15,116 bases of DNA from Anaerolineales bacterium (lineage in GTDB: Bacteria > Chloroflexota > Anaerolineae > Anaerolineales > Villigracilaceae): the NCBI GenBank assembly GCA_016928525.1, contig JAFGKO010000235.1, positions 1 to 15,116 on the forward strand. The letters are read 5' to 3'. Under the pieces are notes generated by a model. The model made no database searches. It saw only the letters and a list, made by a program, of their open reading frames with translations, and was not told the DNA's origin. Shown here piece after piece: positions 7,041 to 13,891 of the stretch. Both the position numbers and the translations under genes were made by a program. Positions within the stretch are counted from its first letter, which is position 1. The number at the start of each line of letters is the position of its first letter.

Positions 7041-8786
7041 GTGAACTATACTTTGCCCCCTTATATGCCGTCACCAAGAGTGCTGGCGCTCTTGCGCAAG
7101 GAAAAACACCTTGCTCCAACCGAGGCGCCGCAGCAGTTGTTGGAACGCGTCGTTCGCGCCCTCTTCGATGTCGAGGTCAAATTTGGCACCACGTCGGCTG
7201 AAATCCGCCGCGCAGCCGAGGAATTTGCCGCCTACTTTGTTCAGGGCTATTTAATGCTGGGAGGCCCAACGCTCTACAACGCTGGGCGGAATAAGGGCGC
7301 TTTGACTTCGTGTGTAGTCATCCCAGTTAACCTGAATGACAAGCTAACAGCGCGCCAAACCATTACATCCTACTTCAAGCAAAACATGGGTTCTGGTTTT
7401 GATTTTTCCGAATACAAGGAGCCCGTGGAGCTCCTGCGCTGGCTGAATCAGCTCTCGGGCGAAGAGGCTGCTACTGGGCAGTATGATCGAATTATTGGGA
7501 ATATTGGCATGCTGAATGTTTCACACCCGCGCATCTGGGAATTTGTGGATGCCAAGCGGCAGGGCGAGGATCTCAGGTATTTCAATATTTCAATCAACGT
7601 TACCAAAACATTCATGCAAAAAGCACAACAGGGAGAACAGTTCGACTTGGTTGATGGACAGACCATTAGCGCGGCAGACTTGCTCGCCCGAATTTCCGAA
7701 AATGCTTGGTACAATGGGGAACCAGGTATCGTTTTTCTGGAAAGGATGAATGTCGATAACCCAGTTGCAGAGCTCAGCCCCTATACCAGTATTCCACCTT
7801 GCAGTGAGATGGGGTTGGCGGCTGGAGAAACCTGTCAATTTGGTTACGTTAACCTGGCGAAGTTATCACTGGACGAAAAATCTGGAGCCATCGATTACCT
7901 AACTCTAGGCGCGGTTGTCAAGTCATTGACGCGGGCTTTAGACAACGCCATTGAATACAGCCTGGCATACTTCCCGACTGTTCAGAGTGTCAACCTTGCC
8001 CGGCTCAAGCGAAAAATCGGGATTGGCGTTTGTGGTTTAGCAGATTTTCTGATCGCTAACGGGATACCCTATGACTCCCCAAAAGCCAGATCGTTGGCCA
8101 GAGATATCCTCTCTTTTTTGAATTTTGCTTCGAAATGGGCTTCAGTTCGGTTGGCAGAGCAGCGAGGCGCTTGTTTGGCAATGGGATACAAGCAAGAAAA
8201 CCGTTACTTGTCAGGGCATTTCCTGGAAGATAAATATGCTGGCCGTCCAACCCGATCGGTTTCAACACAAGATTGGCTTGATCTGGCCGATTACATTCGT
8301 CAGTGTGGCCGACTGCGCAACATTTTGACCACTGCGCTACCACCTGCGACAATCTCCGGTTTTCTTGAAACGTCCCTCTCCATCGAACCCTTGTTTAATA
8401 TTTACGAGGGTGATAAAAAAGATGTTCGCAGGAGCATCAAAAGCTTTCTTGTCAAAGCGCTCAAAGATACCCGGCTCACTAAGACTATTCTGCAAGAAGC
8501 TATCGCGGCAGATAGCTTTCAAAGCATTTCTGCCCTACCGCCTGAAAGCCTAGACTGCTTAAAAACTGCAAAAGAAATCTCTAGTGATGGTCATCTTCAG
8601 ATGGTCGCTGATTTGGCTGGTATGCGTGGTGTTATTGATGAGGCTGCGTCAAAGACCGTCAACGTGCCCAATTCGGCCACTGTTGAAGATATCAGGAATG
8701 TTTTCCTATCCGCTTATCATCTAGGTCTGAAAAACATCAGCGTTTATCGTGACAAGTCGAGAACCTATCAACCTGAAAAACTATAG
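7041..8786 (+). CDS. Divergent class II (adenosylcobalamin-type) ribonucleotide-reductase-like protein
   Basis: This is a 581-residue protein that can be followed along NrdJ from end to end: GPTLYNAGR...TSCVV (C91, the first redox cysteine), MGSGFDFSEYKE, FNISINVT, NGEPGIVFLERMN, PPCSE (C254, the radical cysteine, with E256), ETCQFGYVNLAKL (C265, the second redox cysteine), IGIGVCGLADFLI, SIEPLF and a C-terminal SKTVNVPNSATVEDI...GLKNISVYRDKSR. Several sites deviate. The active-site Asn two residues before the radical Cys is Pro252. The usual APTGTIS phosphate loop reads LPPATIS, and GIEP reads SIEP. The ATP cone and the C-terminal CxxC tail used for re-reduction are absent. The start is GTG 7041 with a weak GCAGG upstream; ATG 7065 is an alternative. 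It may be a specialised radical enzyme rather than the cell's main reductase. No cobalamin riboswitch is visible. Confidence 0.85.
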   Translation: MNYTLPPYMPSPRVLALLRKEKHLAPTEAPQQLLERVVRALFDVEVKFGTTSAEIRRAAEEFAAYFVQGYLMLGGPTLYNAGRNKGALTSCVVIPVNLNDKLTARQTITSYFKQNMGSGFDFSEYKEPVELLRWLNQLSGEEAATGQYDRIIGNIGMLNVSHPRIWEFVDAKRQGEDLRYFNISINVTKTFMQKAQQGEQFDLVDGQTISAADLLARISENAWYNGEPGIVFLERMNVDNPVAELSPYTSIPPCSEMGLAAGETCQFGYVNLAKLSLDEKSGAIDYLTLGAVVKSLTRALDNAIEYSLAYFPTVQSVNLARLKRKIGIGVCGLADFLIANGIPYDSPKARSLARDILSFLNFASKWASVRLAEQRGACLAMGYKQENRYLSGHFLEDKYAGRPTRSVSTQDWLDLADYIRQCGRLRNILTTALPPATISGFLETSLSIEPLFNIYEGDKKDVRRSIKSFLVKALKDTRLTKTILQEAIAADSFQSISALPPESLDCLKTAKEISSDGHLQMVADLAGMRGVIDEAASKTVNVPNSATVEDIRNVFLSAYHLGLKNISVYRDKSRTYQPEKL

Positions 8787-8797
8787 CGCTTGCCCGT

Positions 8798-8802
8798 GGA
8801 GG
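8798..8802 (+). promoter_or_regulatory. Ribosome binding site that fixes the Nudix start
   Basis: GGAGG lies five bases before ATG 8808. The upstream in-frame TTG at 8790 would place this site inside the coding region and has no site of its own, so ATG 8808 is preferred. Confidence 0.75.
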
Positions 8803-8807
8803 AACTT

Positions 8808-9260
8808 ATGCATCAAGATAATCTGCCCCCTCAGCGACCCATGATCGCAGTAGGTGTTCTAATCAGCAACTCGCGCGGCGAGATATTTCTGGCGCGATCG
8901 CTCACCAAGTGGCATGGTCGCTGGATCATTCCTGGAGGGCATCTAGAATACGGTGAATCCCTACAAGATTGTGTCAAGCGAGAGACGCGTGAAGAATTGG
9001 GGATTGAAATCACAGATATTGAGTTCATCCAGATTCAGGAAGCGCCTCCACCCCTAGACGAGTACTACAAACCCGAGAAACACTTTATCTTTATCAATTT
9101 TGCTGCCCGAATGGAAGAAGACCATGCTCAGATTACACTGCAAAACAGCGAACTGCAAGAATTTTGTTTCAAAGATCCTCAAGAAGCTTTATCAAAGCTC
9201 CAGATAAATTCACCCACTCGTCGACTGATTGAAAAGATCGTGGGCACTAAATCACAATGA
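8808..9260 (+). CDS. Nudix hydrolase
   Basis: This is a 150-residue protein from ATG 8808. It has a perfect Nudix box at residues 44-66: G44, five residues, E50, seven residues, then R58-E59-T60-R61-E62-E63-L64-G65-I66, with the glutamates binding Mg2+. The segment before it (KWHGRWIIPGGHLEYGES) resembles the subgroup that includes GDP-mannose mannosyl hydrolases and other nucleotide-sugar or nucleoside-triphosphate hydrolases. The family cleaves a nucleoside diphosphate linked to another group. ADP-ribose, a TIR product, is one possible substrate and an NDP-sugar from the neighbouring transferase is another; the sequence does not choose between them. It follows the reductase-like gene by 21 bases, and its stop overlaps the next start as ATGA. 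Confidence 0.92.
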   Translation: MHQDNLPPQRPMIAVGVLISNSRGEIFLARSLTKWHGRWIIPGGHLEYGESLQDCVKRETREELGIEITDIEFIQIQEAPPPLDEYYKPEKHFIFINFAARMEEDHAQITLQNSELQEFCFKDPQEALSKLQINSPTRRLIEKIVGTKSQ

Positions 9261-9364
9261 AAGTTTCTATTACCTGTACAAAAACCCAAATTTCCCCAAC
9301 GATGCGCTCGCGCCAAAGGGAAGCAGTAGATCAAAAAAGGATGATGGAGAAAATATCAAAATGA
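9257..9364 (+). CDS. Possible 35-residue bridging protein between Nudix and nucleotidyltransferase genes
   Basis: An ATG at 9257 overlaps the Nudix stop (ATGA at 9257-9260). The frame ends in a TGA that overlaps the start of the nucleotidyltransferase (ATGA at 9361-9364). The product would be 35 residues, basic, beginning MKVSITCTKTQ and ending KRMMEKISK, with no recognised domain. The double overlap fills the 100-base gap and looks like a translational relay, although GGAG at 9346-9349 also lies 11 bases before ATG 9361. No strong ribosome binding site precedes ATG 9257. It could be chance. Confidence 0.4.
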   Translation: MKVSITCTKTQISPTMRSRQREAVDQKRMMEKISK

Positions 9365-10371
9365 TCCAAAAGCTAAAGATTGTCTTGCCCATTGCAGGCC
9401 TCGGCACTCGCTTGCGCCCACATACCCTGTATCGTCCCAAGCCCCTGATCAGTCTGGCCGGTAAAACGATATTGGACTACGTTTTAGATAAGTTCAACAC
9501 ACTTCCGGACACGCTGGAAACGGAATACGTTTTTATCGTAGGAGATACAGGAGATCAAATCGAGACCTACATGACAGAAACCTATCCAGACAAGATTGTC
9601 CACTACTTTGTGCAGGAGAAAATGCTCGGTCAGTCCGATGCGCTCTATCAAGCGCGGGAGTATATGAAGGGACCTGTACTAATTTCATGGGGCGACTCGA
9701 TCATTAAAACCGATCTCTCGGTCGTCGTCGATGAACCTGGGGATGGTATCATCTGGGTACAGCCGATGGATGATCCACGCCAGATGGGTGTCGCCGAGCT
9801 GGATGGGAATGGCTTCACCACCCACCTGATCGAAAAGCCGAAAGATATCAAGAACAACTTGGCAATTGTCGGTATTTATTATTTTCGAGATGGCGAAGCG
9901 CTGATCGACGCCATCGAAACCCAAAGAGATCGGCAGGTCACACTAAAAGGGGAATTCTACCTGGCGGATGCAATTAACATGATGCTCGAACGGAAAGCAA
10001 AAATTCGTACCTGTCAAGTAAATGTTTGGCTGGATGCAGGCACACCCAAAACTCTATTAGAAACCAATCACTACTTGCTCGAGCACAACTATTCCAACTC
10101 CAGCACAATGGAGCAGATGCAGGATATTTTGGTCATCGATCCGGTTTTTATTCACCCTTCCGCAAAAGTACGGCGCTCGGTGATCGGGCCGTTCGCATCC
10201 ATCGGTGCCGATTGCCAGGTCGAAGACAGCATCATTCGAAATTCTATCCTTGAAGATGGTGCCCAGGTTACCAATATGATTCTCGAAAATTCGCTTATCG
10301 GACGCAAGGCGCAAATTCAGCGTCGCCCAGGTATCATCAACGCCAGCGACTACACCTCGTTAACGCTATGA
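9361..10371 (+). CDS. NDP-sugar nucleotidyltransferase with beta-helix tail
   Basis: This is a 336-residue protein. Residues 1-235 or so are an NTP_transferase domain with an intact nucleotide loop, IAGLGTRLRPHT (11-22), PKPLISLAGK for the sugar-phosphate side, a WGDS metal-binding Asp segment, HLIEKP, and WLDAGTP near the domain end. The C-terminal 80 residues contain hexapeptide-type repeats (VFIHPSAKV, SVIGPFASIG, SIIRNSILEDGAQV, SLIGRKAQI) typical of a left-handed beta-helix. Enzymes of this build join a nucleoside triphosphate to a sugar 1-phosphate, releasing pyrophosphate. ATG 9361 is chosen because it aligns with the paralogues; the frame is open upstream, but that part has no family similarity. 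It is clearly diverged from the copies at 333 and 11230, and only this copy is both full length and intact in its signature. The sugar is unknown. Confidence 0.9.
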   Translation: MIQKLKIVLPIAGLGTRLRPHTLYRPKPLISLAGKTILDYVLDKFNTLPDTLETEYVFIVGDTGDQIETYMTETYPDKIVHYFVQEKMLGQSDALYQAREYMKGPVLISWGDSIIKTDLSVVVDEPGDGIIWVQPMDDPRQMGVAELDGNGFTTHLIEKPKDIKNNLAIVGIYYFRDGEALIDAIETQRDRQVTLKGEFYLADAINMMLERKAKIRTCQVNVWLDAGTPKTLLETNHYLLEHNYSNSSTMEQMQDILVIDPVFIHPSAKVRRSVIGPFASIGADCQVEDSIIRNSILEDGAQVTNMILENSLIGRKAQIQRRPGIINASDYTSLTL

Positions 10372-10412
10372 GCGAATCATAAAGAACGCCACCCTGGCAG
10401 ATTTAACTATTC

Positions 10413-10520
10413 ATGTCGATCGTCGAAGGTCACTCGGTTAGTCAATATGCAGAGTCATCTTATATGTTGCACGGGCAAGGTCTGCGCCTGGAGATTGACC
10501 AAATTTTAAGGGACTGGCGT
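10413..10520 (+). pseudogene. 5' fragment of a DUF6504-like small protein gene
   Basis: From ATG 10413 the translation (SQYAESSYMLHGQGLRLEID, then QILRDWR) aligns with the small protein at 12248 (SNYAERPLSLMWEGQRLEIA, then EILARWR). Similarity ends at the Trp-Arg codons, CTGGCGTG at 10514-10521. From there the DNA matches the middle of a nucleotidyltransferase gene in another frame. It is the broken front of the small gene, fused to the adjacent relic. Confidence 0.75.
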
Positions 10521-11180
10521 GTCACCTGCTCAGCAGCCCGACCATCATGGTCTTTTCCGATACCCTTCTCGAGATGGGTTTCTCGTTCCTCGCTGAGGAA
10601 AAAAGCAGCGGGATGGCTTGAGTAAAAGCTGTCCCGGCCCGCGCCGCTTTGGGTGGCCGAGGTCAATGAAGATGGTTGGGGCAAACGCCTGATAGAAAAG
10701 CCGCAGACTAAAGAGAACAACATGGCCGTGGCCGGCTGCTACTATTTCAAAAGCGGCGAAGACCTTATGGCCACCATTAAAGAGCAGATGCATAGAAATG
10801 TTCAGCTAAAGAACGAGTACTTCCTGACAGACGCGATCAACATCCTGATCGAACATGGTGCCTTTATGCGCGTTGAGGAAGTGGACACCTGACTTGATAC
10901 TGGCACGACTGAAGCCACCTTGGAAACGAACGTAATTCTTCTCAAGTGCATGAATGAAAAACAGGAAGAACGCCCAAATGTAAACATTCTCCCACTGGTA
11001 TTCATTCACTCGCCTGCCGAGGTTAGTGAGGCTGTCATCGAACCAAGCATCTCGATCGGGCCCAACTGCAAGATCAACCAGGTCGTCATCCAGGACAGCA
11101 TTATCGAAGAAGAGACACACATCAAGCAGGCCGCGCTGACTCACTCCTTACCGGTCGCAACTGTGTTGTAGAGAGGCAGC
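10514..11180 (+). pseudogene. Decayed third nucleotidyltransferase copy
   Basis: The DNA aligns with the intact gene at 11230 from about its codon 97 (LTGPMLMLFSDTL, here LLSSPTIMVFSDTL) almost to its end. The frame is destroyed. TGG codons for Trp have become TGA at 10619-10621 (VAW) and 10890-10892 (VEAWLDTG). At least one frameshift lies between about 10630 and 10655, and another near 11150 where THSLIGRN becomes THSLPVAT. The N-terminal nucleotide-binding third is missing, and the last codons plus the following small gene are also gone: similarity stops at about 11180, where the upstream region of the next copy begins. The later part stays readable (NVQLKNEYFLTDAINILIEHG; VFIHSPAEVSEAVIEPSISI), so decay is fairly recent. 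Confidence 0.88.
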
Positions 11181-11189
11181 CAAATAAAA

Positions 11190-11209
11190 TTGCACAATAG
11201 GCTGTGCAA
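11190..11209 (+). promoter_or_regulatory. Perfect inverted repeat upstream of the intact nucleotidyltransferase
   Basis: TTGCACA (11190-11196) and TGTGCAA (11203-11209) are exact reverse complements separated by six bases. The repeat ends eight bases before the AGGAGA ribosome binding site (11218-11223) of TTG 11230. A degenerate version occupies the same place before the copy at 333. It could be an operator for a dimeric regulator or a small 5' leader hairpin. No convincing -35/-10 pair could be assigned. Confidence 0.5.
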
Positions 11210-11229
11210 ATTTTCACAGGAGAAATCAC

Positions 11230-12258
11230 TTGGCTGAAACCTTGAAAATCGTCATTCCGATGACAGACTGGGGCACACGTATGCGTCCGCATACCTGGAG
11301 CAAGCCCAAACCGCTGGTCAGCGTGGCGGGCAAAACATCTTTCGAACATCTGATGGATTTATTCGAGACGCTGCCCGAACCTAACCGCACGGAATATATC
11401 TTTATCGTCGGACCATATCTGGGGGAAACGCAAATCCCGGCCTTTGTTGAAGAACATTACCCCGGTATTACCGCACATTACGTGGTGCAGGGTGAGATGA
11501 AGGGACAGTCTCATGCGCTGTACCTGGCGCGCCAGTACCTCACCGGCCCGATGCTGATGCTCTTCTCCGACACACTCATCGAAACGGACTTCTCTTTCCT
11601 GGAGCGGGAAAAGAGCCATGGCGTGGCCTGGGTCAAGGCTGTGCCCGACCCGCGTCGTTTTGGCGTCGCTGAGGTCAATGAAGAGGGCTGGGTCAAGCGC
11701 CTGATCGAAAAACCACAGAGCGTAGAAAACGACCTGGCCGTGGTCGGCTGCTATTATTTCAAAAGCGGCGAAGATGTTATGGCCGCCATCGAAGAACAGA
11801 TGCGAAGAAACGTTCAACTCAAGAACGAGTATTTCCTGGTAGACGCAATCAACATCATGCTCGAACGCGGCGCTCTGATGCGCGTCGAACGCGTGGAGGC
11901 ATGGCTTGATACCGGCACAATCGACGCTACCCTGGAAACGAACGCTTTCCTGCTCAAGCGCATGAACGCCATACCCAAGGGTTATCCAAATGTGAAAGTC
12001 CTCTCACCGGTCTTCATCCATCCGACTGCCGAAGTCAGCGAAGCAGTCATCGGACCAAACGTCTCGATCGGACCGAATTGCAAGATCAACCAGGCAGTTA
12101 TCCAAGACAGCATTATCGAGGCGGGAACACGCATCCGGCAGGCTGCGCTGACTCATTCCCTGATCGGTCGTAATTGCGTTGTGGAGGGGCAGCCCAACAA
12201 GGAGGAAGCCTCCTCTCTCAATATCGGTGACAATTCCGAGGTCCGCTTTGAAGCGTGA
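11230..12258 (+). CDS. Nucleotidyltransferase with beta-helix tail, signature altered
   Basis: This is a 342-residue protein from TTG 11230 (AGGAGA six bases upstream), starting exactly as the copy at 333 does. It has an NTP_transferase domain (1-240: PKPLVSVAGK, LFSDTLIETDF, RRFGVAEVN, LIEKP, AWLDTGT) and a hexapeptide beta-helix tail (VFIHPTAEV, AVIGPNVSIG, SIIEAGTRI, SLIGRNCVV). The nucleotide-binding signature reads MTDWGTRMRPHT, where the other copies have MAGWGTR and IAGLGTR: the first Gly of Gly-x-Gly-Thr-Arg is Asp13. An acidic side chain there should crowd the nucleotide, so this frame may encode a weak or inactive enzyme, or a regulatory one. The DUF6504-like gene overlaps its last codons. 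The copy is clearly the closest relative of the relics at 333 and 10514. Confidence 0.9.
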   Translation: MAETLKIVIPMTDWGTRMRPHTWSKPKPLVSVAGKTSFEHLMDLFETLPEPNRTEYIFIVGPYLGETQIPAFVEEHYPGITAHYVVQGEMKGQSHALYLARQYLTGPMLMLFSDTLIETDFSFLEREKSHGVAWVKAVPDPRRFGVAEVNEEGWVKRLIEKPQSVENDLAVVGCYYFKSGEDVMAAIEEQMRRNVQLKNEYFLVDAINIMLERGALMRVERVEAWLDTGTIDATLETNAFLLKRMNAIPKGYPNVKVLSPVFIHPTAEVSEAVIGPNVSIGPNCKINQAVIQDSIIEAGTRIRQAALTHSLIGRNCVVEGQPNKEEASSLNIGDNSEVRFEA

Positions 12259-12463
12259 CCTGGTCGAGTGTCGCTCCGATTCGAACTACGCTGAGCGTCC
12301 GCTTTCATTGATGTGGGAGGGGCAGCGACTGGAAATTGCTGAAATTTTAGCGCGCTGGCGCGGACCCGCAGAAAGAGGTTTCCGCGTGCAGACAGCCGAT
12401 AAGCAAGTCTTTGAATTGACCTATCGGGAGGTTCCCGATGAATGGCAAGTCCAACCAATTTAA
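12248..12463 (+). CDS. Small DUF6504-like protein
   Basis: This is a 71-residue protein with core YAERPLSLMWEGQRLEIAEI, then LARWR, FRVQTADKQVFELTY and DEWQV. The order of a tryptophan-containing strand, a LARWR-type segment and a FRV-T-D-VFEL strand resembles the DUF6504 family, whose function is unknown to me. The start is taken as TTG 12248 because GAGG at 12238-12241 lies six bases upstream and the start overlaps the nucleotidyltransferase end by 11 bases; starts further upstream (TTG 12179, GTG 12227) would overlap more deeply and have no family similarity. A fragment of the same gene at 10413 shows that the small protein was duplicated together with the nucleotidyltransferase, suggesting the two work together. 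Confidence 0.7.
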   Translation: MKRDLVECRSDSNYAERPLSLMWEGQRLEIAEILARWRGPAERGFRVQTADKQVFELTYREVPDEWQVQPI

Positions 12464-12464
12464 C

Positions 12465-12549
12465 ATGTCATTGCGAGCGACCATAGGGAGCGCGGCAATC
12501 TCCCAATTGCGAGGAGATTGCATCGTCACTACGTTCCTCGCAATGACAT
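12465..12549. repeat. 85-bp dispersed palindromic element
   Basis: The outer arms ATGTCATTGCGAG (12465-12477) and CTCGCAATGACAT (12537-12549) are exact reverse complements. An inner pair, GCAATCTCC (12495-12503) and GGAGATTGC (12513-12521), is also perfect, around a nine-base loop. This layout matches a short palindromic repeat type (GTCATTGCGAG...GCAATCTCC) that I recognise from many bacterial genomes as dispersed copies without a coding region. It begins two bases after the stop of the small gene and ends eight bases before the ribosome binding site of the aminotransferase, so it may also act as a hairpin between them. Confidence 0.85.
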
Positions 12550-12566
12550 AAGCAAATGGAGGCTCA

Positions 12567-13745
<1,179 letters not shown>

Positions 13746-13785
13746 TTCAAGAACCAGTAATCAGTATTCAGTGAGGGCGGACTGA

Positions 13786-13823
13786 GCTTTTGCCACTGCG
13801 ACCGGTTGCCTGCGAAACTTGTA
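13786..13823 (-). pseudogene. Relic of a second DEAD-box helicase 3' end
   Basis: Thirty-eight bases match the last coding bases of the helicase gene at 13896-13933, with seven mismatches and no gaps, exactly 110 bases away. Read on the minus strand it encodes YKFRRQPVAVAKA, against YKFRRQPVTVEKA in the gene. Four of the six changed codons are synonymous. It lies beyond the gene's terminator and is not attached to any open helicase frame. Similarity stops at the Tyr codon, so only the extreme tail remains. Confidence 0.65.
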
Positions 13824-13859
13824 GATACAACCAATGGTAAGGCTACAGGCCTGACCCAC

Positions 13860-13884
13860 AAAAAATAAAGCCGCTCACGCGGCT
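13860..13884 (-). terminator. Rho-independent terminator of the helicase gene
   Basis: On the minus strand, AGCCGC, a four-base loop and GCGGCT form a 6-bp G+C-rich stem (13869-13884), followed by TTATTTTTT (13860-13868). It begins eight bases after the helicase stop codon. On the plus strand the stem is followed only by CTTCGATTT, so it would act weakly at best for the aminotransferase gene. Confidence 0.85.
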
Positions 13885-13891
13885 CTTCGAT

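Noticed and set aside
9229..9360. Upstream extension of the nucleotidyltransferase to a start at 9229
   Set aside because: The added 44 residues have no family similarity and overlap the Nudix gene; ATG 9361 aligns with the paralogues.
10619..10892. Two TGA codons at conserved Trp positions, suggesting TGA read as Trp
   Set aside because: Functional genes nearby (Nudix, both full nucleotidyltransferases) end in TGA, and Trp is TGG elsewhere. The segment also has frameshifts and missing ends, so decay explains it.
333..11180. The 5' fragment at 333 and the relic at 10514 as two halves of one gene split by insertion
   Set aside because: They overlap: the first covers codons 1-153 and the second starts at about codon 97. 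They must come from different copies.
12179..12247. Longer version of the small DUF6504-like protein starting at TTG 12179
   Set aside because: It would overlap the nucleotidyltransferase by 80 bases and adds residues absent from the duplicated copy; the GAGG site supports TTG 12248.
13746..13785. Short repeats CAGTAATCAGTATTCAGTG after the aminotransferase as a CRISPR or iteron
   Set aside because: There are only two or three imperfect short units, with no regular spacing and no associated genes.
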